Source: JACVCK01 sp041940385
Lineage (GTDB): Bacteria; Planctomycetota; Phycisphaerae; Phycisphaerales; UBA1924
Length of the DNA stretch: 64,000 nucleotides
Assembly (NCBI GenBank): GCA_041940385.1
Contig: JBGTSD010000002.1
Location: 1-64,000 of the forward strand
Direction: 5' to 3'
In this document: positions 45,322 through 53,362 of the stretch, piece by piece
Position numbering within the stretch: the stretch's first letter is position 1
How the letters are laid out: every line of letters starts with the position of its first letter
Made by a program: the position numbers and the translations under genes
Notes under the pieces: generated by a model
The model's input: the letters and a program-made list of their open reading frames with translations, nothing else
Databases searched by the model: none
Told to the model about the DNA's origin: nothing

Positions 45322-46419
45322 TCAGGTCCGGACGCTGACGATCGCCGCGAGCGCCACCGGCGCCAGGATCATCACCGGGACGAACACGCCGATCGGCGCG
45401 GGCAGCCCCGGGAACGCCGCGACCGGCCCGAGCACGCTGGCGACCAGGGCCGCGCCCGCGATCGGCGCCGCCTTGACGGTCTGCGTGACCATGTTCTTCG
45501 GCTCGCGCACGAGATAGAACGGTAGGGCGATGATCAGCGCGAGCATCATGCCAGCGAGCGTGGCGACACGTCCGAAGCGGATGCGGTCGAATCGGTCGCG
45601 CGTGACGTCGTCCACCGGCGCGTGGCGCAGCATCGCGCCGATCTGTCGCCAGGAAAGGTTCTGGCCGTAGCCCTCGAAGCGGCGGACGACGAGCGCCGTC
45701 GGGTCGAGGTCGGTGACGAAGGCGCCGCGCTGCAGGTCCGCGCTGGGCCGGCCGGACTCGACCTTCATGCCCTGCAGCACCCAGGCGCGTCCGTCCCACG
45801 TGGCGCCCGAAGCGGAGACCCGCGCGGTCGCGCGCCCCTCGCCGTCGCGCTCCCAGATGCGCAGGCGCTCGAGCCGTCCCTCGGGCACGTTGTATTCAAC
45901 CGCGTACAGCAGCCGCCCCTGGCCGTCCTTGAGCAGCGGAACGTCGAAGGGCTTGAGATCGCGCCGGAGCGCATCGTTGATGTCGCGCGTCAAGAGCGGC
46001 GCCATCGCGGGGACGACGAACTCCTGGTTGACCGCCTGCAGGCCGCAGACACCGAGCCCGACGATCAGGAACGGGCGCGCCAGCCGGTGCAGACTCAGCC
46101 CGCCCGCGAGCGCGGCGACCAACTCCCTCCGGCGCACGAGCTGCGAGCACGTGAAGCCCATCGCCGCGACCAGCACCATGCCCGAGAGGTAGTTCCCGAG
46201 CTGCAGCAGGCGCGGGCCCCAGAGGTCCACGATCCACACGATCGTCGCGAGCCCCTGACGCAGCGACGAGGAATCTCCCGCGATCTCGCTGCCCTTCTCG
46301 AAGAAGCGCGCGAGATTCAGGATGACGTCGATGGTCACGATCAGCGTGCCGAAGAGCGCGAACAGCACCACGACGTTCACGACGTACTGCCGGGCGATGT
46401 AGCGGTCGAGTCGGTTCAT
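45322..46419 (-). CDS. LptF/LptG-family permease
   Basis: A 365-residue protein of the YjgP/YjgQ family, normally the transmembrane part of the lipopolysaccharide-exporting ABC complex. The N-terminus MNRLDRYIARQYVVNVVVLF and helices such as YLSGMVLVAAMGFTCSQLVR and AGMMLALIIALPFYLVREPK are typical, with a periplasmic beta-rich region between. The length fits LptG. It lies 6 bases after another LptF/LptG-like gene, giving the expected pair. lptA, lptB and lptC are not in the window. Confidence 0.85.
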   Translation of the reverse strand: MNRLDRYIARQYVVNVVVLFALFGTLIVTIDVILNLARFFEKGSEIAGDSSSLRQGLATIVWIVDLWGPRLLQLGNYLSGMVLVAAMGFTCSQLVRRRELVAALAGGLSLHRLARPFLIVGLGVCGLQAVNQEFVVPAMAPLLTRDINDALRRDLKPFDVPLLKDGQGRLLYAVEYNVPEGRLERLRIWERDGEGRATARVSASGATWDGRAWVLQGMKVESGRPSADLQRGAFVTDLDPTALVVRRFEGYGQNLSWRQIGAMLRHAPVDDVTRDRFDRIRFGRVATLAGMMLALIIALPFYLVREPKNMVTQTVKAAPIAGAALVASVLGPVAAFPGLPAPIGVFVPVMILAPVALAAIVSVRT

Positions 46420-46425
46420 GACGCG

Positions 46426-48084
46426 TCAGTGCCGGCGCAGCCGGAGGAACTCCACGAGGATGAAGAGCGCGAGCCCGCCCACGCCGGACCACATCAGGAT
46501 CAGCCCGTGCGCGCCGGAGCGGTGCGCCATGCTCTCGCCGGCCTCGATCGTGATCAGCGCGAGGACGGAGGGGAAGAACGACCAGGTGTACACGAGCAGC
46601 GGCCTGCTCTCGGCGAGTCGCAGGCCCGCGACGGCGCCGGCGAGGAGCATGACCAGGCACGCCGTGGACGCCGCGATGCGCTCCTGTCGCTTGCTGACGA
46701 TCTCGCGCTCCAGCTCCGCAATGCGATCGCGCAGCAGGCGCACGCGATCGGCGATCGTCATGTCGCCGGTGGCCGCGGCCTCGTCCTCGGCGACATCCAT
46801 CAGGTCCGCCACGGACATCTGCAGCAGCGGCGTGGATTCCTCGCCGGTGAGATAGAGCGGACCGATGACCTGCCGACCACGCTTCGTCGGGTCGCCCTCG
46901 GCGCTGGGGTCGCGCGTCTCGACGTCCTCGAGCTCGAGCAGCAGGCGCTGACGCGGCTCCGCGGCGGTCATCGGCGTCTCATCGAGCGCCAGCCACGCGC
47001 CGCCGGCGCTCTGCATGCGCACGCGATCGGCGCGCAGCCGCCACGTCAGGTCCACGGCGTTCCGGCTCTCGCCGGGGACCAGGCGCCAGCGCCCGTCCTC
47101 CTGCCGGCGCACGGCGGAGGCGCGGATCTGCACCTGCTGACCGTCGGCGTCCACCAGCTTCAGCGCGCCCGTGCCGCGCAGCGAGGAGAGGAGCTCATGC
47201 TCGATGCGCCCGCGCTCCATCGCGCTCACCAGCTCGCGCCGGCGATAGTCGATCGAGCCGACGCGCTCCGGGTTGCGCCGAAGCTCCTCCATGCTCGCCC
47301 ACGTGTGGAACTTCGGATCGTCGCTGAAGCCGCCGGGCAGCGCGAAGCGGAAACCGACGGTCCCGCTCTCCGCGGCGCCCTCACCGGCGCGAACGACCAC
47401 CGCGTCGCGCAGCGAGATGCGCACGCTCGTCTCGCTCATCGACGCGCCGACATAGAGCCACACACCCGCGCGGCGCGCCGTCGCCTCCCACTCCGGCGCC
47501 CCGTCCTCGAGCGGCTTGAACGCCACGACGCCCTGCATGACGAGCACGTCCGAGGCGCCGCTGGATTCATCGCGCCCGAGCTGGTCGATCTGGTCCGCGT
47601 GGAGGAGCACGCCGTCGGGCAGCCGGACCGACGCGCCGCTCTCGATGGCGTTGGTCAGGAACCGTCCGACGTCCTCGACCAGCAGCATCTCCATCGTGCG
47701 CAGGAAGCGCGGGATCGCGGAGTTGCTGAGAACGAAGAGGAACGCCGAGAGCACGACGCCGGTGAGCGCGGCGGGGATCAGGATGGCGCGATGGCTGACG
47801 CCGCCGGCCATCGCGGCCGTGGCCTCGTTATCGGAGGCGAAGCGATGGTGCGCGAGCGTCGCCCCGAAGCCGGAGGCGAAGGGCAGCGCGAACTGCAGCA
47901 TGGGCAGGATCGCCAGGCCCATGAACTTCAGCGCCTGCGCGGGGTTGAGCTTGCCGTCGGCGAGGGGCTTGATCGCGGCGGCGAAGGCGATGACGCCCAC
48001 CAGCACGGCCGCGGTCAGCGCGATCAGCCGCCAGAGGTCTCCCCCGAGGTACCGCCAGAGCGTGATGGGCCAGCGCGCCCGCAT
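46426..48084 (-). CDS. LptF/LptG-like permease, enlarged
   Basis: A 552-residue protein of the same family as the downstream gene. N-terminal helices include WRLIALTAAVLVGVIAFAAA and the FALPFASGFGATLAHHRFAS region; C-terminal helices are ACLVMLLAGAVAGLRLAESR and LILMWSGVGGLALFILVEFL. The central soluble region is about 330 residues, larger than in ordinary LptF (total length usually near 360), and ends in a helical stretch (IADRVRLLRDRIAELEREIV). The two permeases would form the heterodimer of an Lpt transporter. Confidence 0.78.
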   Translation of the reverse strand: MRARWPITLWRYLGGDLWRLIALTAAVLVGVIAFAAAIKPLADGKLNPAQALKFMGLAILPMLQFALPFASGFGATLAHHRFASDNEATAAMAGGVSHRAILIPAALTGVVLSAFLFVLSNSAIPRFLRTMEMLLVEDVGRFLTNAIESGASVRLPDGVLLHADQIDQLGRDESSGASDVLVMQGVVAFKPLEDGAPEWEATARRAGVWLYVGASMSETSVRISLRDAVVVRAGEGAAESGTVGFRFALPGGFSDDPKFHTWASMEELRRNPERVGSIDYRRRELVSAMERGRIEHELLSSLRGTGALKLVDADGQQVQIRASAVRRQEDGRWRLVPGESRNAVDLTWRLRADRVRMQSAGGAWLALDETPMTAAEPRQRLLLELEDVETRDPSAEGDPTKRGRQVIGPLYLTGEESTPLLQMSVADLMDVAEDEAAATGDMTIADRVRLLRDRIAELEREIVSKRQERIAASTACLVMLLAGAVAGLRLAESRPLLVYTWSFFPSVLALITIEAGESMAHRSGAHGLILMWSGVGGLALFILVEFLRLRRH

Positions 48085-48302
48085 AAGAAGGCATCGTTGT
48101 GATCGGACGTCGATCCGGCAAGTCCGGGAACGCCGAAGGCGTCGGAACGCGGCGGAAAGGCGCGTGGCGCAGGTCTGTAGCGGTGGGTCGGGTTGCGCCG
48201 GGCGAGGGCGAGCGCGAATCGTGCGCCGGCCGCTGCCGGGGCTTGCCGCGCGCCGACCCCTTTAGGAGTGTCCATATCCGAAGCCCCACAGGAGCGGGCC
48301 CC

Positions 48303-48755
48303 ATGCGAACGAGAGACCCAGTCCATTCATCGCGGCGAACAAGGGGATTCACCCTGCTCGAAGCCCTCTTCGGCAGCGTGATCCTCGCGATCAGCGTCCT
48401 GGCGCTGGGCCTGGCGATCAGCGCCGGCCAGAAGGCGTCGCAGGAGGGTCAGAAGACCGTCCTGGGCGCCATGGTCGTGGACGACCTGCTCGCCGAGCTC
48501 AACACCGTCGGCTACACCGCGCTCTCCGGCTACAACAACTTCCAGCAGAACGTCGGCGCCCTGGCGACCCTCGACGGCGCCGAGTACCCCGACGCCTTCT
48601 GGGCCCTCGGCCGGCGCGCTTCGGTCACCGAGCAGGAAATCGACGTGCCCGATCTGGGCGTGAAGGTCCGCGGCATGCGGATCGTGGTCACCGCCTTCGA
48701 CGGCGTGCGCGATGTCGCCGCCGCCGAGACCTTCGTCCCGGAGCCTGCGTCGTGA
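48303..48755 (+). CDS. Type IV pilin-like / pseudopilin protein 1
   Basis: A 150-residue protein with a class III prepilin signal: basic leader MRTRDPVHSSRRTR followed by G-FTLLEALFGSVILAISVLA, with Glu at position +5 of the mature chain. The C-terminal part resembles minor pseudopilins (PulI/GspI-type). ATG at 48303 is used because the leader begins there. It is the first of a cluster of prepilin-type genes and is coupled to the next by GTGA. The 218-base gap before it should hold the promoter. Confidence 0.82.
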   Translation: MRTRDPVHSSRRTRGFTLLEALFGSVILAISVLALGLAISAGQKASQEGQKTVLGAMVVDDLLAELNTVGYTALSGYNNFQQNVGALATLDGAEYPDAFWALGRRASVTEQEIDVPDLGVKVRGMRIVVTAFDGVRDVAAAETFVPEPAS

Positions 48756-49384
48756 GCCGCCCCACCACCTTCATCGTGCGCACGGCGCGGGGCCTGTCGC
48801 TCATCGAACTGATGATCGCCCTCATCATCACCGCGATGATGGGGCTCGCCATCGGCTCCATGATGTCCATGGTCGGCGCGGTGTCGGACTCCGATCGCAT
48901 CATGCGCTCCGCCCTGCTCCGCGCCCACGCCGCTCAGGTCCGCCTGCGCGCCTACATGGACAACGCGCTCTGCGTGCTCCAGCACGACGCCGACGCCAAC
49001 GTCGCCGCCATCTGGCTCTACGACCAGCTCTCGCCGGACTCCGTCAACCTGCGCGAGATCCGACTCATCACCGTGTCCGGCGGCGCCGTCACCACCGAGT
49101 GGGTGTCGTTCCCGGACAACTGGACGGACACCATGAAGGACGCGGCGGACGTCGTCCTGGCGCCCAGCGCGGACTTCATCGCCGCGATCGCCGCCCAGCG
49201 CGCGCTGGGCTACACCAAGACCACCACGCTGCTCAGCGACGTGGACGCCGGCGCCTGGGCGTTCAGCGAGAAGACGACGCAGCAATCCAAACGCGCCCGC
49301 CTCGAGCTCACCATCGACGCCGAGGGCGAGGCCGTCGACAGTCTCTACGCCTTCGGTCTGAAGGATCACACGCTGCCGGAATGA
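48752..49384 (+). CDS. Type IV pilin-like / pseudopilin protein 2
   Basis: A 210-residue protein with prepilin signal VRTARGLSLIELMIALIITA; cleavage is expected after the Gly, and Glu at +5 is present. Size and soluble domain suggest a GspJ/PulJ-type minor pseudopilin, but similarity is limited to the N-terminus. Starts with GTG at 48752, overlapping the stop of gene 1 by four bases. Followed 27 bases later by the large pilus-associated-like gene. Confidence 0.8.
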   Translation: MSRPTTFIVRTARGLSLIELMIALIITAMMGLAIGSMMSMVGAVSDSDRIMRSALLRAHAAQVRLRAYMDNALCVLQHDADANVAAIWLYDQLSPDSVNLREIRLITVSGGAVTTEWVSFPDNWTDTMKDAADVVLAPSADFIAAIAAQRALGYTKTTTLLSDVDAGAWAFSEKTTQQSKRARLELTIDAEGEAVDSLYAFGLKDHTLPE

Positions 49385-49411
49385 TCCGGGGGAAAAAGGA
49401 GCGGCAACGAC

Positions 49412-51076
49412 ATGAACAACACCTCCAACAACACGATCGGCCCTCGTCGCCGGCGCGCCCTGCAAAGGCGCGGCGTGGCGATGCTGCTCGCGATGTGCGC
49501 CGTGGCGACGGCCTCCATCGTCACCGCCACCTACATCGCCAGCCGCGAGAGCACGCCCGACATCGGGACCAACGTGCTCGAGTCCATGTCCGCCAAGTGG
49601 GCGGGCGAGTCGGCGGGCGACCTGGCGGTCGCCGCGCTCGAGACCGGCCTTGACCCCGCGGACCTCGCCGACCCCGACAAGTTCATGGACGGCATGACCC
49701 TCGCCGGCGCCACCGTCGACGTCGCCGTGACCGACGCGAACGGCAACGAGCCCGCGCCCGACGCGGCGGAAGTCGTCGTCACCGTCAGCGCCACCAAGGG
49801 CGGCGTGACCACCACGTCCCAGCGCGTCGTCAAGCGCACGCCCCCGGGCATGCCCATCGGCGACGCGATCGATCCCGAGCTCGGCGAGTTCTCGGTGTTC
49901 GCCACCGACCAGCTCCAATTGGAATCCGGCTCGGCCATCGGCCCCTGGGCCATCAGCCCCGGCTTCAAGGTCGGTGAGACGCTGAAGGTCGGCCTGGGAT
50001 TCACCGACTCCACCAAGTACAGCATCGGCAGCAGCGCGCTCACGCCGATCACCAAGCTCTTCGTCCGCGCCACCGCGAGCGCGGCCCTCAAGAGCCAGGT
50101 CGGCAGCGCCCGCTTCTCGGGCGGCGCCGTGCTCCCGGTCGATGTCCCCGCGATCCGCGCCAACCTCCCGGCCAATGCGCCCGCGTTCCGAGTGGTCTTG
50201 GATACCACGTACGAGGGCGGCTCGCGAACGTTGAGCGCCGGCTACTACCGCGACCTTCTGTTGGAAGAGAGCGCGACCGTGACGCTCACGGGCGTCTACT
50301 CCTTCCTCGACCTGAAGATCACGGAGAGCAGCATCCTGCGCATCAGCGGCGACGTCGTGGTGATCTGCCGCGACGATCTCGAGATCACGGGCTATGGCAC
50401 CGTCAGCTTCGCCGACGCCAACTCCAAGGTCACCTTCCTCGTCGCCGACGACGTGATCGTGAACAACGCGTGCCTTGGCCTTTCCTCGACCATCGCGCGG
50501 AACAGCAGCCGCTCCGCGTCGAGCGTCACGGCCTACACGGACCCGCGCCGACTGCGCGTCTTCTCGCTCACCCCCGCCGCGGGCGGCAGCGCGGACCAGT
50601 CGTTCACGCTCCAGAGCAGGGCCCTGGCGGTCGGCCTCATCTTCATGCCCCGCGCCGCCGTGGAAGTGCAGGCCGACTGCGTGCTCCATGGCAACGCCGT
50701 CGCCGGTCGCTTCACGATGAAGGACCGGTCGCTCTTCCTCTATGACTACGCGCTCAACAAGGGCTTCGGCTTCACCAATCTGACGGGCCCGCTCTACAAG
50801 GGCGACGGCTCGCCGGTGGACGGTCTGGTCGAGGCGCTTGCCTCCGTCACCGAGGCCGCGAGCGACCTGCTCGGCCTGACGGCGTTCCTCAAGACGGTGA
50901 CGACCAAGCCCGAGCCGCCGGAGGACGAGCCCACGCCGCGCACGCAGAACGCGGCCAAGGACTACAAGTGGCCGAGTCTCGCCCGGGCGATCGAGTCGAC
51001 CGCCGAGGGCAGCGGATCGTCGAAGGGCCTGCTCATCGACAACGTGCTCGCCGAGGTTCCGGCCGAGGACAAATAA
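49412..51076 (+). CDS. PilX/GspK-like protein with bactofilin-like beta-helical region
   Basis: A 554-residue protein with a basic N-terminus (GPRRRRALQRRGVAM) and a hydrophobic helix (MLLAMCAVATASIVTATYIA), like the N-termini of PilX/GspK minor pilins. The middle (about residues 280-450) has repeated short beta-strands such as GVYSFLDLKITESSILRISG, DVVVICRDDLEITGYGTVSF and VLHGNAVAGRFTMKD. These resemble DUF7305/bactofilin-like solenoids. It belongs to the operon of prepilin-type genes and is followed at 3 bases by another prepilin-like gene. Role is inferred. Confidence 0.65.
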   Translation: MNNTSNNTIGPRRRRALQRRGVAMLLAMCAVATASIVTATYIASRESTPDIGTNVLESMSAKWAGESAGDLAVAALETGLDPADLADPDKFMDGMTLAGATVDVAVTDANGNEPAPDAAEVVVTVSATKGGVTTTSQRVVKRTPPGMPIGDAIDPELGEFSVFATDQLQLESGSAIGPWAISPGFKVGETLKVGLGFTDSTKYSIGSSALTPITKLFVRATASAALKSQVGSARFSGGAVLPVDVPAIRANLPANAPAFRVVLDTTYEGGSRTLSAGYYRDLLLEESATVTLTGVYSFLDLKITESSILRISGDVVVICRDDLEITGYGTVSFADANSKVTFLVADDVIVNNACLGLSSTIARNSSRSASSVTAYTDPRRLRVFSLTPAAGGSADQSFTLQSRALAVGLIFMPRAAVEVQADCVLHGNAVAGRFTMKDRSLFLYDYALNKGFGFTNLTGPLYKGDGSPVDGLVEALASVTEAASDLLGLTAFLKTVTTKPEPPEDEPTPRTQNAAKDYKWPSLARAIESTAEGSGSSKGLLIDNVLAEVPAEDK

Positions 51077-51079
51077 GCG

Positions 51080-51670
51080 ATGAGCGCCACCAACGGCAGG
51101 CGGGAGAGGGCGGCGGCCGGGCGCGCTTCCTTTGGGAAGCGGCCCGGCGCGCCCATGCGCTCGCGCCCCGGGTTCACGCTGGTGGACCTGGTCATCGCGG
51201 TGTTCGTGCTGCTCATCCTCGCCGCGGTCGCGCTGCCCTCGATGCGCCCCGACGATCGCGGGCGGCTCATCGGCGGCGCGACGCGCGTGGTCTCCGACCT
51301 CGAGTACGCCCGCGCCGCGTCCATCGGCAAGCCGGACGACCCGGTCACGCTCGTCCTCCACGACGACGGCTCGGGCTACTGGCTCGCGCTCGCCGCGACG
51401 CCCACCACGCCGCTCGCGAAGGACGGTCTCGGCACGCCCTACGAGGTGCTCTTCGGGCTGGACGACGCGGAGGTGCTGCGCGACGTCGCCGTTTCGCTCG
51501 TCGGTGAGGAAACCGGCGGCGCAGTGGTGTACGACGCCTTCGGCCGGCTGAACCCGGCGGTCGCGGCGGAGCTGATCCTCACCAACGAGGCCGGGACGAT
51601 CTCCGTCCTCGTCGATCCCTGGACGGGCGACGCCGAGATGTCGGCGATCACACCCCCCGAGGAGGAGTAG
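51080..51670 (+). CDS. Type IV pilin-like protein 3 with Asp at position +5
   Basis: A protein of up to 196 residues with a long, Arg-rich leader before the prepilin motif RPGFTLVDLVIAVFVLLILA. The +5 position after the cleavage site is Asp rather than the nearly invariant Glu. The domain after the helix (VVSDLEYARAASIGKPDDPV, VVYDAFGRLNPAVAAELILT) fits GspH-type pseudopilins. The start could be ATG at 51080 or, with a leader of normal length, ATG at 51155 (MRSRPGFTL). Last gene of the pilin-type group. Confidence 0.75.
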   Translation: MSATNGRRERAAAGRASFGKRPGAPMRSRPGFTLVDLVIAVFVLLILAAVALPSMRPDDRGRLIGGATRVVSDLEYARAASIGKPDDPVTLVLHDDGSGYWLALAATPTTPLAKDGLGTPYEVLFGLDDAEVLRDVAVSLVGEETGGAVVYDAFGRLNPAVAAELILTNEAGTISVLVDPWTGDAEMSAITPPEEE

Positions 51671-51706
51671 CGGCCCGCGCCCCTGCTCCACGCGCCCGGG
51701 TACCGT

Positions 51707-52342
51707 GTGCCCGTGGCGCAACGTCGGCACCACTACGAGAACGCCTTCGAGCACTACCTGCGCGCCCGGCGCATTCCTTATGTATCGGTGGACGAGGCGC
51801 GCAAGGCCCTCCTCCCCGAGGGCGCCGCCCTCGGCGATGAGACCGGACGCGCCATCAAGTCCTTCGACTTCGTCGTCTACGGCGACGACGTCAACCTGCT
51901 GATCGACATCAAGGGCCGCAAGGTCGCGCGCCGGGCAGCCAGCGCGCCGACCCGCTCGCGCCTCGACTCCTGGGCCACGCGCGACGACGTGGACAGTCTC
52001 CTCCTCTGGCGCCGGCTCTTCGGCGCGGGCTTCGACGCCGCGTTCGTCTTCCTCTACTGGTGCGACGACCAGCCCCCCGACGGGCTCTTCCAGGAGGTCT
52101 TCGAGCATCGCGGCCGCTGGTACGCCGTTCGGGCGGCCCTCATCGATCCGTATGTCGAATCCATGAAGACCCGCTCCGCCCGCTGGAGGACCGTCCACGT
52201 GCCCGCGGCGGTGTTCGAACGCATCAGCAGCCCGTTCTGCGCGGCGCCGGGGATCCCGCGTCGCCCTCGTGCGTCCCACCCCGCCGGCGACGCCCCTCAA
52301 GGGGCTTTACACCCCCGCACAGGGCCCATATCGTCCCGCTGA
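51707..52342 (+). CDS. HYExAFE-family protein
   Basis: A 211-residue cytosolic protein beginning with the family-defining motif HYENAFEHYLRARRIPY, followed by KSFDFVVYG and LLIDIKGRK. The latter pair (Asp, Asp-x-Lys) resembles the restriction-endonuclease-like core seen in some nucleases, so nuclease activity is conceivable but unproven. The family is characteristic of planctomycetes. Start is GTG at 51707, or GTG at 51713. The last ~25 residues are Pro/Arg-rich and atypical. It lies 36 bases after the pilin-type cluster. Confidence 0.8.
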   Translation: MPVAQRRHHYENAFEHYLRARRIPYVSVDEARKALLPEGAALGDETGRAIKSFDFVVYGDDVNLLIDIKGRKVARRAASAPTRSRLDSWATRDDVDSLLLWRRLFGAGFDAAFVFLYWCDDQPPDGLFQEVFEHRGRWYAVRAALIDPYVESMKTRSARWRTVHVPAAVFERISSPFCAAPGIPRRPRASHPAGDAPQGALHPRTGPISSR

Positions 52343-52344
52343 CC

Positions 52345-52509
52345 ATGGTCATGAACATCGCCAACGCCGTCCTCGCCCAGACCAGCGCGCCCGTGCCGAC
52401 GACGGCCGAGTCGCCGAACCTGATCATCTACTACGCCGTCATCGCCGTGCTGCTGATCGTGACCTTCGTGGTCAGCGTGATGCCGAGCAAGCGGACACAC
52501 CTCGACTGA
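52345..52509 (+). CDS. Small single-pass membrane protein
   Basis: A 54-residue protein, MVMNIANAVLAQTSAPVPTT and on, with one membrane helix (LIIYYAVIAVLLIVTFVVSV) and a short cytosolic end (MPSKRTHLD). It begins 2 bases after the HYExAFE stop. No clear ribosome-binding site is visible, so expression may depend on coupling. The hydrophobic segment and tail make it more convincing than a random frame. Function unknown. Confidence 0.55.
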   Translation: MVMNIANAVLAQTSAPVPTTAESPNLIIYYAVIAVLLIVTFVVSVMPSKRTHLD

Positions 52510-52537
52510 TCGACGGCGCCTTCCCGGGAGACCCCAG

Positions 52538-52840
52538 ATGGTCCAGATGAGCCGCAGCCGTTTCCGGAACCTCGTCGCGCTCAACGCCGTTCTGCTCGGC
52601 GCGCTGACGCTCGTGACCCTGGCGCCGCGCGCCGAGGGACAGGGCGCCCGGGCGCGGGGCTCGTACACGATGGTGCCCGGCAAGGTGCAGGGCAGCACGG
52701 AAGAGGCGATCTTCATCTTCGATAACGCCAACGCCGAGTTCATCGCGGTGCTGTACGACCGCAGCCGCCGCTCGATGACGCCGATCGGCTATCGCAACGT
52801 CACCGCCGACGCCGGCCGCCCGCCGGCGCGCGTCCGCTAG
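52538..52840 (+). CDS. Small exported protein of unknown function
   Basis: A 100-residue protein with a signal peptide-like N-terminus (FRNLVALNAVLLGALTLVTL followed by APRAEGQ) and a beta-rich rest (YTMVPGKVQGSTEEAIFIFD, AEFIAVLYDRSRRSMTPIG). GGGAG precedes the ATG. The neighbouring gene at 52860 shows a similar pattern (membrane segment, then 'AVLDSRAEKLLLYSV'), suggesting the two are related or act together. Confidence 0.6.
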   Translation: MVQMSRSRFRNLVALNAVLLGALTLVTLAPRAEGQGARARGSYTMVPGKVQGSTEEAIFIFDNANAEFIAVLYDRSRRSMTPIGYRNVTADAGRPPARVR

Positions 52841-52859
52841 GTCTTCCGGAGGACCACCG

Positions 52860-53186
52860 ATGCACACCCGCACCGACGACACCCGCATCGACGCCGGCGC
52901 CGCGACCCTCTGGGCCAGCGCGATGCTGATTCTCGCGCTCGTGATCATCCAGGCCGGGCGCCTCGGCGCCGGCGCGCAGGCGATGGCCGAAGTCTCCGAG
53001 GTCGGGGACACGATCATCGCCACGGCGCAGGTCGATGTCGGCGAGGACGTCTTCGCCGTGCTCGACTCCCGCGCCGAAAAGCTGCTTCTCTACTCCGTGG
53101 TCAACCGCAACTCGATCGAGCTCCGCGAGACCGTCGACCTGCCCCAGCTCTTCGCCGAGGCGCGCGACGGCGGTGGACGCCGGTAA
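52860..53186 (+). CDS. Small membrane-anchored protein of unknown function
   Basis: A 108-residue protein with an N-terminal membrane helix or signal (LWASAMLILALVIIQAGRLG) and a soluble part of about 70 residues that looks like a short beta-repeat (VGDTIIATAQVDVGEDVFAV then LDSRAEKLLLYSVVNRNSIE). GGAGGA lies 7 bases before the ATG. Separated by 19 bases from the preceding small exported protein. No family recognised. Confidence 0.6.
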   Translation: MHTRTDDTRIDAGAATLWASAMLILALVIIQAGRLGAGAQAMAEVSEVGDTIIATAQVDVGEDVFAVLDSRAEKLLLYSVVNRNSIELRETVDLPQLFAEARDGGGRR

Positions 53187-53362
53187 GATGATCCCCGCCG
53201 CGGCTCGCCCGCGGCCTGTCTGCGTCTGAAACCGCCCGTTCGCCGGACGACGTGCGGCCCCAAGAAACCAGAGCCCGGCGACAGTCCGACCCCCGCCCGC
53301 TCGGCGCCACCCGCCCACCATGCGGCGCGCCGATCGCGCACCGACGCAGACCGAGACCCATC

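Noticed and set aside
48530..52300. 1256-residue minus-strand frame across the pilin cluster
   Set aside because: Composition is Gly/Arg/Val/Asp-rich without motifs and it opposes several genes with clear prepilin signatures.
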